Shown here one piece after another: positions 41,307 through 51,042 of a stretch of 64,000 nucleotides of DNA. A program made the position numbers and the translations under genes. The stretch spans positions 660,184-724,183 of the forward strand of contig NZ_LMMU01000007.1 in NCBI RefSeq assembly GCF_001422375.1, written 5' to 3'. Each line of letters opens with the position of its first letter. Positions within the stretch are counted from its first letter, which is position 1. The DNA is from Methylobacterium sp. Leaf99. GTDB taxonomy: Bacteria; Pseudomonadota; Alphaproteobacteria; Rhizobiales; Beijerinckiaceae. The notes below the pieces were generated by a model. That model saw only the letters and a program-made list of their open reading frames with translations. It searched no databases and was not told where the DNA came from.

Positions 41307-42389
41307 ATGGAGACTCGTGCGAACTACGCCCTGATCGGCGCCTTCACGCTGGCCGTGCTCGTCGCGGCCTTCGGCTTCGTGTTCTGGCTGCAGGGCGGCT
41401 CGCGCAGCCAGGTCCGCCAGGCGGTGCGCATCGTCTTCTCCGGCAGCGTCGGCGGCCTCGCCAAGGGCTCGACGGTGGCGTTCAACGGCATCAAGGTCGG
41501 CGAGGTGACGGATGTGCGCCTGCTGCCGCAGGACCCGCGCCGGGTCGTCGCCGTGGTCGAGGTCGAGCGCACCACGCCGTTGCGGGCCGACACCCGCGCC
41601 CGCCTCGATTCGGCGATGCTGACCGGCGTCTCCACCATCTCGCTGTCCGGCGGCAACGCCGACGCGCCAGTGCTCGGCACCGGCACCGGTGATCAGATGC
41701 CGACGATCTTCGCCGATTCGTCCGACATCCAGGACATGATGGCGGCGGCGAAGCAGATCGCCCAGCGCGCCGACGACGTGCTCCAGCGCCTCGACAAGGT
41801 GGTGGCCGGCAACGAGGGCGCCATCACCCGGACGCTCGCCAATGTCGAGGCGTTCTCGAAGACCCTGGCGGAGGCCGGCCCGGCGGTGAGCGGCCTCGTC
41901 AAGGCCATCGACGGGCAGAAGCTCAACCACGTCATCGACAACGCCGACCGATTCTCCGCAGCCCTGGCCGCCGGCAGCCCCGACATCGAGGGTGCCCTCA
42001 AGGACGCCCGCGGGATGATGGCGAAGCTCAACGCCTCGGCCGACCGCGTCGATGCCGTGCTGAAGGGCGCCGAGGGCTTCCTGGGCTCGGCCTCGGGCTC
42101 GGCCGGCACCAGCACCTTCACCGAGGTGCGCGAGGCCGCCATCTCCGTGCGCGATGCCGGCAAGGCGTTCCGGACCCTTTCCGAGAACCTCGACAAGCGG
42201 ACCTCGAACATCGCCACGAGCTTCAACCGCCTGAGCGGGACGGGACGGCGCGAGGTCGAGGCCCTGTCCACGGACGGGCAGCGCACCCTCAACACCCTCA
42301 ACCGCACGGTGAAGAATCTCGAGCGCGACCCGAGCCAGGTGATCTTCGGCGGCAAGCCGTCGTTGCCGGAATACAACGGTGGCCGCTGA
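41307..42389 (+). CDS. mlaD: MlaD-type MCE substrate-binding protein
   Basis: A 360-residue single-pass protein: METRANYALIGAFTLAVLVA begins with the MCE membrane anchor, and residues about 40-115 form the MCE domain (RIVFSGSVGGLAKGSTVAFN, GIKVGEVTDVRL). A long helical C-terminal region of about 230 residues, longer than E. coli MlaD (about 180 aa total), probably forms a periplasmic extension. It collects lipid for the MlaEF complex. It lies 62 bp after mlaF in the same operon. Confidence 0.93.
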   Translation: METRANYALIGAFTLAVLVAAFGFVFWLQGGSRSQVRQAVRIVFSGSVGGLAKGSTVAFNGIKVGEVTDVRLLPQDPRRVVAVVEVERTTPLRADTRARLDSAMLTGVSTISLSGGNADAPVLGTGTGDQMPTIFADSSDIQDMMAAAKQIAQRADDVLQRLDKVVAGNEGAITRTLANVEAFSKTLAEAGPAVSGLVKAIDGQKLNHVIDNADRFSAALAAGSPDIEGALKDARGMMAKLNASADRVDAVLKGAEGFLGSASGSAGTSTFTEVREAAISVRDAGKAFRTLSENLDKRTSNIATSFNRLSGTGRREVEALSTDGQRTLNTLNRTVKNLERDPSQVIFGGKPSLPEYNGGR

Positions 42390-42492
42390 ATGCGGTTTGG
42401 CCGGGATGAGGGTGTCCCGGCGCACGGCACGAAACCAGCTTTGCCGTAGTTTACCGTTCGCAGCCCGTCGCGCTGTGAAGTCCGGATTGCGT

Positions 42493-43077
42493 ATGACCCA
42501 CTCCACACCGGCCCTCGCCCTCGGCGTGAGCCTGCTCGCCGCCGCCCTCGGGGGCTGCGGCGGCGCCGTTCCCCTCACCTTCGACCTCGCCGCCCTGCCG
42601 CCCACGGGCCGGACGAGCGCGTCCGCGCGTTCCGTCACCGTGGCCGAGCCCGTCGGCATTCAGCCGTTCGAGGCGGATCGCATCATCGTGCGCGAGCCCG
42701 GCGGCGCCCTGTCCTTCCTCGGGGGCGCCCAGTGGGCCGACCGCCTGCCGCGCCTGATCCAGACCCGCCTGATCCAGAGCCTGGAGAATTCCGGCCGCCT
42801 GAAATCCGTGAGCCGGCCGGGCGACAAGATCGTCTCCGACTTCCAGCTCATTTCCGAGATCCGCGCCTTCGACATCGCCGCCGGGTCCGGCGAGGCCGTG
42901 GTCGACCTGTCGGCCAAGATCGTCGCCGAAGGCACCGGCAAGGTCGTGTCCGCGCGGGTGTTCACGGCACGCATCCCCGTGGCGAAGGTCGATGTCGCCT
43001 CCGCCGCCGTCGGGCTCGATGCGGCCCTGGCCCGGGTGCTCGGCGAGATGGTGGTGTGGGTGAATTCCGGCCGCTGA
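42493..43077 (+). CDS. ABC-type transport auxiliary lipoprotein (PqiC-like)
   Basis: A 194-residue outer-membrane-type lipoprotein with lipobox LGGC at about residue 20, and an ABC_trans_aux/DUF330 domain: SVTVAEPVGIQPFEADRIIV, ADRLPRLIQTRLIQSLENSG, and SDFQLISEIRAFDIAAGSGE. It is probably the partner in the outer membrane of the MlaEFD transporter encoded upstream, comparable to PqiC. ATG 42493 is chosen because the signal sequence starts there. It closes the mla operon; a GATCCC-TTC-GGGAT hairpin follows the stop. Confidence 0.9.
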   Translation: MTHSTPALALGVSLLAAALGGCGGAVPLTFDLAALPPTGRTSASARSVTVAEPVGIQPFEADRIIVREPGGALSFLGGAQWADRLPRLIQTRLIQSLENSGRLKSVSRPGDKIVSDFQLISEIRAFDIAAGSGEAVVDLSAKIVAEGTGKVVSARVFTARIPVAKVDVASAAVGLDAALARVLGEMVVWVNSGR

Positions 43078-43194
43078 GATCCGCGGCCGTCATACCAACG
43101 CCGGTCGATCCCTTCGGGATGGCGGGGTCGGGCTTCGCTCAAGCGCCGCGCGGGCTGCCTGATGCGGGTTCCGGTCCATCGACCGGAGCGCGGA

Positions 43195-43824
43195 TCATTC
43201 CATCACGGCGGCCTTCATGATCACCACCATGATCGCCTTGGCCGGGTCCGGGCCGATGCAGCGCACCGTGTGGGGCCGGTCGCAGCGATAGCGCAAGGTC
43301 TCGCCCGTCCGCGCCCGCTGGACCGTACCGGCGACTTCGACCTCGAGCTGGCCGGCGGTGACCGTGACGGATTCCACCGAGCCGCGCTGGTGCGGATCGG
43401 AATCGAGGATGCCGCCCGGATCGGCCGTGACCTCGTACCATTGCAGCCACTCGACGGTCTTGATCCAGCCGACGATGGCGAGCCGCACCTTGCCGTCGTC
43501 GGAGACGAGGATCGGCGTATCGGCCCGCGAGGTCTTCTCGATGAAGGGTTCCTCGTCGCTGGTGGCCAGGACCCGCTCGATGGACACGTCGAGGGCCTGG
43601 CTCAGGCGCCAGATCGTGGCGAGCGTCGGATTGGTTTCGTTGCGCTCGATCTGGGAGATGATCGACTTGGCGACCCCGGACTGCTCGGCGAGCTCGGAGA
43701 GCGAGAGATTGTAGGCCTTGCGCAGGCGCTGGATGGTCTTGCCGAGCTGCCCCGACAGGACCTGGGCCCCCGTCAAAATGTCCCGCTGCCGCCCCCGCTC
43801 GGGCATCGTCACCTGATCGTCCAT
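43195..43824 (-). CDS. XRE-family transcriptional regulator with cupin domain
   Basis: A 209-residue regulator. The N-terminal helix-turn-helix is LSLSELAEQSGVAKSIISQI ERNETNPTL; the C-terminal 75 residues form a cupin sensor (HQRGSVESVTVTAGQLEVEV, TLRYRCDRPHTVRC). Such XRE-cupin proteins sense small metabolites and often regulate neighbouring catabolic or transport genes. ATG 43824 is preferred for the AGGGA six bases upstream, but in-frame ATGs at 43836 and 43857 are possible. It follows thiD by about 110 bp on the same strand; a link with thiamine is not established. Confidence 0.88.
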   Translation of the reverse strand: MDDQVTMPERGRQRDILTGAQVLSGQLGKTIQRLRKAYNLSLSELAEQSGVAKSIISQIERNETNPTLATIWRLSQALDVSIERVLATSDEEPFIEKTSRADTPILVSDDGKVRLAIVGWIKTVEWLQWYEVTADPGGILDSDPHQRGSVESVTVTAGQLEVEVAGTVQRARTGETLRYRCDRPHTVRCIGPDPAKAIMVVIMKAAVME

Positions 43825-43932
43825 GGTCCCTGTCATCCGGCGGATCGTTCCGTACATCGAACGAACGTGCGGTACTTCAAACGCAATTTCGGAAGGGGCG
43901 CAAGCCGAGCGTCGGTCTCGACGCCGGCCGCG

Positions 43933-44739
43933 TCACCGCCAGAGCGCGTGGAAATGGTGGACCGGTCCATGGCCGCGACCGACCGGCACGGTATCCGCGG
44001 CCTGCAGGGCCGCCGTGAGGTAGCGCTTGGCCGCCGCCACCGCCTCGACGAGGGGGAGCCCCCGGGCGAGGCCCGCCGCCACCGCCGCCGACAGGGTGCA
44101 GCCGGTGCCGTGGGTGTTGCGGGTGGCGACGCGGGGGGCCGCGAACCGGCGCAGCGTCCCGTCTGCGCAGAGGAGGTGATCGACGCTCTCGTCGCCCTCC
44201 CCGTGGCCGCCCTTCACCAGCACCGCCCGCGCGCCGAGGGCCAGGAGCCGGCGGGCCTGGGCGACGGCCTCGTTCTCGCTCCGCGGTGCCGCGGCTCCGA
44301 TCAGCGTTCCGGTCTCGGGCAGATTGGGGGTGACGAGGTCGGCCAGCGGCAGGAGCAGGCGGCGCAGGGCCTCGACGGCGTCCTCCGAGATGAGCCGGTC
44401 GCCGCTCGTCGCCACCATCACGGGATCGAGCACCACGGGAATGCCCCCGGCATGCCGGCGCAGGCCCGCCGCCACGGCCTCGATGGTGGCGACCTGCGAC
44501 AGCATCCCGATCTTCACCCCCGTGACGGTGAAGTCGCCGAACACGCTGTCGATCTGCGCCGCGACGAAGCCCGCCGGCACGTCGTGGATGCCCTGGACGC
44601 CCAGGGTGTTCTGGGCCGTGAGCGCGGTGACGACGCTGGCGCCGTAGACGCGCAGGGCCGCGAAGGTCTTCAGGTCCGCCTGGATGCCGGCGCCCCCGCC
44701 CGAATCCGAACCCGCGATGGTGACGGCGATGGGGGTCAT
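43933..44739 (-). CDS. thiD: Hydroxymethylpyrimidine/phosphomethylpyrimidine kinase ThiD
   Basis: A 268-residue ribokinase-fold kinase that phosphorylates HMP and HMP-P in thiamine synthesis. MTPIAVTIAGSDSGGGAGIQ ADLKTF, then VVLDPVMVATSGDRLI and the anion-hole motif THGTGCTLSAAVAAGLARG, are diagnostic. It starts 25 bp after the thiE stop in the same operon, so the pyrimidine branch and the coupling step are co-expressed. No THI-box riboswitch is visible in front of thiE, though I could not fold the region. Confidence 0.96.
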   Translation of the reverse strand: MTPIAVTIAGSDSGGGAGIQADLKTFAALRVYGASVVTALTAQNTLGVQGIHDVPAGFVAAQIDSVFGDFTVTGVKIGMLSQVATIEAVAAGLRRHAGGIPVVLDPVMVATSGDRLISEDAVEALRRLLLPLADLVTPNLPETGTLIGAAAPRSENEAVAQARRLLALGARAVLVKGGHGEGDESVDHLLCADGTLRRFAAPRVATRNTHGTGCTLSAAVAAGLARGLPLVEAVAAAKRYLTAALQAADTVPVGRGHGPVHHFHALWR

Positions 44740-44764
44740 GGCGTGTCTCTCGGTTGGGCTCAGT

Positions 44765-45490
44765 CTATCGGGTGATGCCGCGCCCGGCGAGGGCCGCATC
44801 CACACGGTGGCGCAAGTCGCGCGCCCGCGCCTCCACACCTTCCCCGGCGAACAGGGCGGAGATGACCGCGACCCCGTCCGCCCCGGCACCGATCACCGCC
44901 GCCGCGTTGCTCGAATCGATGCCCGCGATGGCGCCGATGGGGAAGCCCTGCCCGCGCGCGAGGCGGCCCCGGAACAGGATGCGGCCGAGGCCGTCGAGGC
45001 CCACCGGCGGGTCGGGATTGTCCTTGCTGGCGGTGGCGAACACGCCGCCGATGCAGGCGTAATCCACCGGCAGACGGTAGGTTTCATCGGCCTGGGCCCC
45101 GGTCTTCAGGGTCAGGCCGACGATGGCCCCGCGCCCGAGGAGGCGCCGCGCCTCGGCGGGATGCAGGTCGGACTGGCCGAGATGCACGCCCTCCACGCCC
45201 GCCGCGAGGGCGAGGTCGACCCGGTCGTTGACGAGGAGGGGCACGCCGCTGCCGGCGAGCGCCGCGTGGATCGTCCGGATGCGCGCCAGGGCGGCGCGGG
45301 CGTCGGCGATGGTCTTCTCGCGGTACTGGAGCAGGGTGCAGCCGCCGCGCGCCGCGCCGGCCGCCATGGCGGCGAGGCGCGCCGGATCGGTGCCGCAGAC
45401 GCCGGTATCGAGGATGCCGTAAAGGCGCAGATCCACCGGCACCGTTCGCTCCTGCGCCTCGTCCCGTCCGATCACGTCGTTCTCCCCCAT
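44765..45490 (-). CDS. thiE: Thiamine-phosphate synthase ThiE
   Basis: A 241-residue TIM-barrel enzyme coupling HMP-PP with THZ-P to give thiamine phosphate. Diagnostic segments are GGCTLLQYREKTIADARAAL, LLVNDRVDLALAAGVEGVHL GQSDL, the DNP(D)PPVGLDG region with phosphate contacts, and IGAIAGIDSSNAAAVIGAGA DGVAV. It is the first gene of a thiE-thiD operon on the minus strand, divergent from the acetyltransferase gene. Confidence 0.95.
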   Translation of the reverse strand: MGENDVIGRDEAQERTVPVDLRLYGILDTGVCGTDPARLAAMAAGAARGGCTLLQYREKTIADARAALARIRTIHAALAGSGVPLLVNDRVDLALAAGVEGVHLGQSDLHPAEARRLLGRGAIVGLTLKTGAQADETYRLPVDYACIGGVFATASKDNPDPPVGLDGLGRILFRGRLARGQGFPIGAIAGIDSSNAAAVIGAGADGVAVISALFAGEGVEARARDLRHRVDAALAGRGITR

Positions 45491-45602
45491 CGCCCTTTCC
45501 GTACCGTCTTACGGGCACGGACCCGGACCGCAAAGGCACACGGACGGGAGCTTGGCCGACGGGAGGGCGTTGACCCAGCGAAGGGGAGAGGATCGGACCG
45601 AG

Positions 45603-46169
45603 ATGGAACGCACGCCAAAGCAGAAGATGCTCGCCGGGGAACTCTACCACCCCGACGACCCCGAGATTCAGGCCGACGCCCATGCCTGCAAGGGCTGGAT
45701 GGTGCGCTACAACGCGGCGCTCGGCCTGTCGCCCGCCGATCGGCGCGTTCTGCTGCGCGAGATTTTCGCCGGCGTCGGCGACGACACCGTCGTCCGGCCG
45801 CCCTTCCACTGCGATTACGGCCTGCACATCACCCTCGAGGACCATGTCTTCCTAAATTTCGGCTGCGTGATTCTCGATTGCGCGCCGGTCCATATCGGTG
45901 CGCGCACCCAGATCGGCCCCGGCGTGCAGATCCTGACGGCCGACCACCCCCGCGATGCGGCGTCGCGGGAGGCCGGCCTCGAATTCGCGCGGGCGATCCA
46001 CATCGGCCGCAACGTCTGGATCGGCGGCGGCGCCCTGATCCTGCCCGGCGTGACCGTGGGCGACCACGCCATCATCGGGGCCGGGAGCGTGGTGACGCGG
46101 GACGTCGCCGAGGGCGACACCGTGGTGGGCAACCCCGCCCGGCCCCTGCCCCGGCGTGGCGAGGCCTGA
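45603..46169 (+). CDS. Hexapeptide-repeat sugar O-acetyltransferase (maltose acetyltransferase-like)
   Basis: A 188-residue left-handed beta-helix acetyltransferase. The N-terminal Mac domain is KQKMLAGELYHPDDPEIQAD; the C-terminal hexapeptide repeats include VFLNFGCVILDCAPVHIGAR, TQIGPGVQILTADHPRDA (the catalytic His is in TADHP), and WIGGGALILPGVTVGDHAII GAGSVV. It transfers acetyl from acetyl-CoA to a sugar or Nod-type acceptor. ATG 45603 is chosen for family start; an in-frame ATG lies 51 bp upstream. The NAD regulator gene follows after 83 bp with no clear functional link. Confidence 0.9.
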   Translation: MERTPKQKMLAGELYHPDDPEIQADAHACKGWMVRYNAALGLSPADRRVLLREIFAGVGDDTVVRPPFHCDYGLHITLEDHVFLNFGCVILDCAPVHIGARTQIGPGVQILTADHPRDAASREAGLEFARAIHIGRNVWIGGGALILPGVTVGDHAIIGAGSVVTRDVAEGDTVVGNPARPLPRRGEA

Positions 46170-46252
46170 GCCATCGGCCGCGCCGTTTGGCCGTTCATCA
46201 CGGCGGCGCGATATGCCATGAGCACGGGGTGCGAGACCGAGGGGCGGATACG

Positions 46253-47251
46253 GTGACGACGGCGAAGGACATGCAGGGGCGCGACGGCGCCGCGCTTCCC
46301 AACCCGTCCGCCGTCGGGCTCGTCGCCGTCATCGTGGCGGCCACGGACGGGGAGCCGCGCGCCCTCACGGTCCAGGTCGAGGGCCAAGCCGCCGGCCGCT
46401 CCGTCGGCCTGCCCGCCGGCCCCCTGGTGCCGGAGCACCCGACCCTGGAGCGGGGCCTGCGCGCCTGGGTGGAGCGCCAGACCCACCAGCGCCTCGGCTA
46501 TGTCGAGCAGCTCTACACCTTCGGCGACCGCGACCGGCAGGGCGATGAAGCCCAGGGGCTGCATTCCCTCTCCGTGGCCTACCTTGCCCTCGTGCGCGAG
46601 GTCCGGCCCGCCGGCCTCGCCGAGGCGTCCTGGCGCAACTGGTACCGCTACCTGCCCTGGGAGGATTTTCGCGAGGGCCGTCCGGCGGCCCTGGCCGAGA
46701 TCGAGCCGAAGCTCCTGGCCTGGGCGGGCGAGACCGGCGATCCGAAGCTGAAGCGCCGGCGCGAGGACCGCCTGAGCCTCACCTTCGGCCTGTGCGACGG
46801 CGCCTGGAACGAGGAGCGCGTGCTCGAGCGCTACGAGTTGCTGTTCGAGGCCGGCCTCATCCCCGAGGCGCAGGGCCAATCGGGGTCGGCGAGCCCCGCC
46901 GACATCGCCGTGACCGGCCAGCCCATGGCGTTCGACCACCGCCGGGTGCTGGCCACCGCCATCGGGCGCCTGCGCGGCAAGATCAAGTATCGCCCCGTGG
47001 TGTTCGAGCTGATGCCGCCGACCTTCACCCTGTTCCAGCTCCAGCGCACGGTGGAGGCCCTGTCGGGCACCAACCTGCACAAGCAGAACTTTCGCCGGCT
47101 CGTCGCCCAGCAGGGACTGGTGGAGGAAACTGACGGCGTCACCAGCGGCGCCACCGGCCGGCCGGCGCGCCTCGTGCGGTTCCGCCGGGAAGTCCTGCTC
47201 GAACGCCCGGCCCCGGGATTCCGTTTGAGACCGGCGAAACGGCCCGCCTGA
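46253..47251 (+). CDS. nadQ: NadQ-type transcriptional regulator of NAD synthesis (NUDIX-like + winged helix)
   Basis: A 332-residue protein similar to the alphaproteobacterial NAD regulator NadQ (COG4111). The N-terminal NUDIX-like domain ([51 protein letters not shown]) lacks an intact NUDIX box, so it probably senses a ligand rather than hydrolyses it. The C-terminal NrtR-like winged helix carries [28 protein letters not shown]. It lies directly upstream of nadABC, and two 17-bp palindromes lie between them. The GTG start at 46253 is likely; ATG 46271 is the alternative. Confidence 0.85.
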   Translation: MTTAKDMQGRDGAALPNPSAVGLVAVIVAATDGEPRALTVQVEGQAAGRSVGLPAGPLVPEHPTLERGLRAWVERQTHQRLGYVEQLYTFGDRDRQGDEAQGLHSLSVAYLALVREVRPAGLAEASWRNWYRYLPWEDFREGRPAALAEIEPKLLAWAGETGDPKLKRRREDRLSLTFGLCDGAWNEERVLERYELLFEAGLIPEAQGQSGSASPADIAVTGQPMAFDHRRVLATAIGRLRGKIKYRPVVFELMPPTFTLFQLQRTVEALSGTNLHKQNFRRLVAQQGLVEETDGVTSGATGRPARLVRFRREVLLERPAPGFRLRPAKRPA

Positions 47252-47292
47252 CAATCGCGGCGCACCATCGAGACGTGCGCCGCAAAACAATT

Positions 47293-47368
47293 ATGCTCAA
47301 GTCCAGCATATCTGGACAACGGGGCACGGGACCCCTACGTTAGTCGGCACAATGCTCACTTTGAGCAT
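47293..47368. promoter_or_regulatory. Two ATGCTCA-N3-TGAGCAT palindromes: NadQ operator candidates and nadA promoter
   Basis: ATGCTCACTTTGAGCAT (47352-47368) is a perfect 7+3+7 palindrome and ATGCTCAAGTCCAGCAT (47293-47309) matches it with two changes; centres are 59 bp apart. Between them TGGACA (47313-47318), 17 bp, TACGTT (47336-47341) could be the promoter, so both operators would bracket it. Confidence 0.7.
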
Positions 47369-47384
47369 AAGTGAGGACGCATCC

Positions 47385-48407
47385 ATGGCGGCCACCAGTT
47401 TCCCGATCTCCCCGGCGCCCGCGGCGTATCCCGGCCTGCCCCTGCCCGACATCTACGCGCGGGTCAGCCGGCACGTGCCCGCCATCGAATGGCCGGCCCT
47501 GGCCGAGGACGTGGCGGCGATCCTGGAACTGAAGAAGACGCGAAACGCCGTCATCCTGGCGCACAACTACCAGGCGCCGGAGATCTTCCACACGGTGGCC
47601 GACATCGTCGGTGACAGCCTGGCGCTGGCCCGCGAGGCCGTGACGGTGGATGCCGACGTCATCGTGCTCGCCGGCGTGCACTTCATGGCCGAAACCGCCA
47701 AGCTCCTGAACCCGGGCAAGACGGTGCTCATCCCGGACATGCGCGCCGGCTGCTCGCTGGCCGATTCCATCACCGCCGCCGACGTGCGGGGCCTGCGGGA
47801 GAAGTATCCCGGCGTGCCCATCGTCACCTACGTCAACACCTCGGCCGCCGTGAAGGCCGAGTCGGACCTGTGTTGCACCTCGGGCAACGCCGTCGACGTG
47901 GTGCGCTCGCTCAACGCCCCCCGCGTCCTGATGATTCCCGACGAGTTCCTGGCCCAGAACGTCCAGGCCCTGGTGCCCGAGGTCGAGATCCTGACCTGGG
48001 CCGGCCATTGCGAGGTGCACGAGCAATTTACCCCGGCCGACATCCACGCCGTGCGCGAGAGCTACCCGGGCGTCACCGTCATCGCCCACCCGGAATGCCC
48101 GCCCGATGTGGTGGCCGAATCGGATTTCTCCGGTTCGACCGCCATGATGATGAACTTCGTCACCGAGAAGCGCCCCCGGCAGGTGGTGCTCGTCACCGAA
48201 TGCTCCATGGGCGACAACATCGCGGCGGCGAACCCCGACATCGAGTTCATCAAGCCGTGCAACCTGTGCCCGCACATGAAGCGCATGAGCCTGAAGAACA
48301 TCCGCCATGCCCTGGAGACCCTGACCCACGAGGTCACGGTGGAGCCGGAGCTCGCCGACCGGGCGCGCCTGGCGGTGGAGCGCATGCTTGCGGTGCGGCC
48401 GCGATGA
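47385..48407 (+). CDS. nadA: Quinolinate synthase NadA
   Basis: A 340-residue iron-sulfur enzyme condensing iminoaspartate with dihydroxyacetone phosphate to quinolinate. [15 protein letters not shown] is the substrate-binding start; cluster cysteines are in [19 protein letters not shown] and [13 protein letters not shown] 47385 is chosen because the upstream in-frame ATG at 47352 lies inside an operator palindrome and GTGAGGA precedes 47385 at good distance. It is the first gene of nadA-nadB-nadC and its stop overlaps the nadB start (ATGA). Confidence 0.96.
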   Translation: MAATSFPISPAPAAYPGLPLPDIYARVSRHVPAIEWPALAEDVAAILELKKTRNAVILAHNYQAPEIFHTVADIVGDSLALAREAVTVDADVIVLAGVHFMAETAKLLNPGKTVLIPDMRAGCSLADSITAADVRGLREKYPGVPIVTYVNTSAAVKAESDLCCTSGNAVDVVRSLNAPRVLMIPDEFLAQNVQALVPEVEILTWAGHCEVHEQFTPADIHAVRESYPGVTVIAHPECPPDVVAESDFSGSTAMMMNFVTEKRPRQVVLVTECSMGDNIAAANPDIEFIKPCNLCPHMKRMSLKNIRHALETLTHEVTVEPELADRARLAVERMLAVRPR

Positions 48408-49948
48408 ACGCGCACGCGCCTTTCTCTTTCGCGACGCCCGACCGCGTCGTCGTGATCGGCGCCGGCGTCGCCGGCCTCGCCACGGCGCTTCGCCTCGCGC
48501 CCCGACCCGTCACCCTGGTGACGGCGAGCCCCCTCGGGTTCGGCACCGCCACGGGCTGGGCCCAAGGCGGCATCGCCGCCGCCATGGGCGCGGACGATGC
48601 GCCGTCGCTGCACGCCGCCGACACCCTGGCGGCGGGCGCCGGCCTGACGGAACGGGATGTCGCCGAGCGCGTCGCGGCGGCCGGCCCCGGCCTCATCGAC
48701 TGGCTTGTCGCCCTCGGCGCACCCTTCGACCGGGATGCGTCCGGCGCCCTCGCCCTCGGCCTCGAGGCCGCCCATTCCCGGCGCCGCATCGTGCGGGCCG
48801 GCGGCGATTCCACGGGACGGCTCGTGCTCGAGACCCTGGTGCGGGCCGTGGCCGCCACCCCCTCCATCGACGTGGTGGTGGCCCATGCCCGCGGCCTCCT
48901 GCGCGACGCCCACGGGGCGATCGCGGGTGTGGTGTGCGAGCGTGACGGCACGCGCCTGCGCCTGCCGGCCCGCGCCGTGGTCCTCGCCACCGGCGGCCTC
49001 GGTGCGCTCTACGCCTCCACCACCAACCCGCGCGGCGCCACCGGGGCCGGCCTCGCCCTGGCGGCCCGGGCGGGGGCCACCTTGCGCGACATGGAGTTCG
49101 TGCAGTTCCACCCCACCGCCATCGCCGTCGGGGCCGATCCGATGCCGCTGGCCACCGAAGCCCTGCGGGGCGAGGGTGCGCGCCTCGTCGACGCGGACGG
49201 GGCCCCGATCATGGCCGGCATCGCCGGTGGCGATCTGGCGCCGCGCGACGTGGTCGCCCGGGCGATCTTCCAGGCGCAGGGCCGGGGTGCCAGCGTCTTC
49301 CTCGATTGCCGGGGCGCGCTGGGCGCCCGGATGCCCGCGCGCTTCCCCACGGTGGCGGGCCTGTGCGCGACGGCCGGCATCGACCCGCAGCGTCAGGCAA
49401 TCCCGGTGCGGCCGGCGGCCCACTACCACATGGGCGGCGTGAAGGTGGATGCGGCCGGGGCCAGCACCGTTCCGGGCCTGTTCGCCTGCGGCGAGGTCGC
49501 CTCCACCGGCCTGCACGGCGCCAACCGCCTCGCCAGCAATTCGCTTCTGGAGGCCATGGCGTTCGCCCCCTGGATCGCCGAGGCCGTCGCGGCCGTGCCG
49601 GTGCCGGGACCCGCCCAGCCCGAACCCGAGCCGACGCGACCGGCGACGGATCTATCGGCCATCCGCACCATCATGGAGACGCGGGTCGGCGTCGTGCGCG
49701 AGGCCGACGGCCTCGCGCAGGCGGTCCGTCGCCTCGCCCCCGCCGCCCGGGCCGGTTGCGACGCCGCCCTCGTCGGCCTCGCCGTCGCCACCTCGGCCCT
49801 GTCGCGCCGGGAGAGCCGGGGCGCCCATTGGCGCAGCGACTGTCCCGATCAGGCGACGCCCCGCCATACGGAGACGACCCTGGCCGAAGCCTTGGCACTG
49901 GCCGAAGCCTTGGCGTTGACCGAGACCGCCACGCCCGCCCTCGCCTGA
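48404..49948 (+). CDS. nadB: L-aspartate oxidase NadB
   Basis: A 514-residue flavoprotein producing iminoaspartate from aspartate. [20 protein letters not shown] is the FAD site; [38 protein letters not shown], and the active-site [10 protein letters not shown] are in order, with [23 protein letters not shown] near the end. The C-terminal 17 residues contain an LAEALAL repeat encoded by two 18-bp copies (49882-49917). It overlaps nadA by four bases and precedes nadC by 36 bp, so iminoaspartate can pass straight to NadA. Confidence 0.96.
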   Translation: MNAHAPFSFATPDRVVVIGAGVAGLATALRLAPRPVTLVTASPLGFGTATGWAQGGIAAAMGADDAPSLHAADTLAAGAGLTERDVAERVAAAGPGLIDWLVALGAPFDRDASGALALGLEAAHSRRRIVRAGGDSTGRLVLETLVRAVAATPSIDVVVAHARGLLRDAHGAIAGVVCERDGTRLRLPARAVVLATGGLGALYASTTNPRGATGAGLALAARAGATLRDMEFVQFHPTAIAVGADPMPLATEALRGEGARLVDADGAPIMAGIAGGDLAPRDVVARAIFQAQGRGASVFLDCRGALGARMPARFPTVAGLCATAGIDPQRQAIPVRPAAHYHMGGVKVDAAGASTVPGLFACGEVASTGLHGANRLASNSLLEAMAFAPWIAEAVAAVPVPGPAQPEPEPTRPATDLSAIRTIMETRVGVVREADGLAQAVRRLAPAARAGCDAALVGLAVATSALSRRESRGAHWRSDCPDQATPRHTETTLAEALALAEALALTETATPALA

Positions 49949-49984
49949 TCCGGCCCGCCGCCAGACACGCCCGGGAGGGCAGCC

Positions 49985-50848
49985 ATGACCGACGACCTCC
50001 ACCTCGTCCCCCTGCCCCGCCTGATGATCGAGCCCATCGTCAGGGCGGCCCTGATGGAGGATCTCGGGCGGGCCGGCGACATCACCACCGACGCCATCGT
50101 GCCGGCCTCCCTGACCATGAATGCCGTCATCGCCGCCCGTCAGGACGGCGTGATCTCGGGGATCGATGCGGCCGTCATCGCCTTCGGACTCATCGACCCC
50201 ACCGTGGCGGTGACGGTGGTGCGGGGCGATGGCGCCCGCGTGACGCCGGGCGACGTGGTGATCCGCCTGTCGGGGCCGGCCCGCGCCATCATCACCGCCG
50301 AGCGCGTCGCCTTGAACCTCCTGTGCCGGATGTCCGGGGTCGCCACCGCCACGGCGTCCCTGGTCGATGCCGCGCGGCCCCACGGCAAGGCCCGCATCGT
50401 CTGCACCCGCAAGACCACCCCGGGCCTGCGCGCCCTGGAAAAGCACGCGGTGCGGGCCGGCGGCGGCTCGAACCACCGCTTCGGCCTCGACGACGCCGTG
50501 CTGATCAAGGACAACCATGTGGCGGTCGCCGGCGGCATCGTCCCGGCCATCACCCGGGCGCGGGCCTATGCCGGTCATCTCGTAAAAATCGAGTGTGAGG
50601 TCGATACCCTGGTCCAGCTCGAGGAAGCCCTGTCCGTCGGCGCCGACGCGGTGCTGCTCGACAACATGAACCCGGATCAGCTGCGCGAGGCCGTCCGGAT
50701 GATCGACGGGCGCGCCATCGCGGAGGCGTCGGGCCGGATCACCCGCGAGACCGTGGGCGCCGTGGCGGCGTCCGGCGTCGATCTCATCTCCTGCGGCTGG
50801 ATCACTCACAGCGCACCGATCATCGATCTCGGCCTCGACGACGCCTGA
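49985..50848 (+). CDS. nadC: Nicotinate-nucleotide diphosphorylase (carboxylating) NadC
   Basis: A 287-residue quinolinate phosphoribosyltransferase making nicotinate mononucleotide. IVRAALMEDLGRAGDITTDA, LNLLCRMSGVATATASLVDA, RIVCTRKTTPGLRALEKHAV RAGGGSNHRFGLDDAVLIKD NH and the final FSxGxxTHSA-like ISCGWITHSAPIIDLGLDDA region are all diagnostic. A GAGGGCAGCC just before the ATG provides a ribosome site. It completes de novo NAD synthesis in the nadABC operon. Confidence 0.96.
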   Translation: MTDDLHLVPLPRLMIEPIVRAALMEDLGRAGDITTDAIVPASLTMNAVIAARQDGVISGIDAAVIAFGLIDPTVAVTVVRGDGARVTPGDVVIRLSGPARAIITAERVALNLLCRMSGVATATASLVDAARPHGKARIVCTRKTTPGLRALEKHAVRAGGGSNHRFGLDDAVLIKDNHVAVAGGIVPAITRARAYAGHLVKIECEVDTLVQLEEALSVGADAVLLDNMNPDQLREAVRMIDGRAIAEASGRITRETVGAVAASGVDLISCGWITHSAPIIDLGLDDA

Positions 50849-51042
50849 ATTTCGGGCCTGAACCGGGAACGTTACGGCCAAGGCGCCACAGTGTGGCCAC
50901 GGAGTCACGACGTCGCGGCAACCGATGGTGCAGCGCGGATAGCGCTTGGCTTTGCACGGCCAGCGTTTACGTCTTGGGCATGCTTCGCGCGGTACCGTGC
51001 GGCGAGCTGATCACCACTTCCGACTGCCCTCGAGAGGCCCCG

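Noticed and set aside
43090..43190. Hairpins GATCCC-TTC-GGGAT and CCGGTC-CAT-GACCGG between convergent genes
   Set aside because: Probably ordinary bidirectional termination structures without T-runs; too weak to list as separate features.
46204..46224. A TGAGCA-like half-site upstream of the NAD regulator gene
   Set aside because: Only half of the ATGCTCA-N3-TGAGCAT palindrome is present, with mismatches, so autoregulation is not supported.
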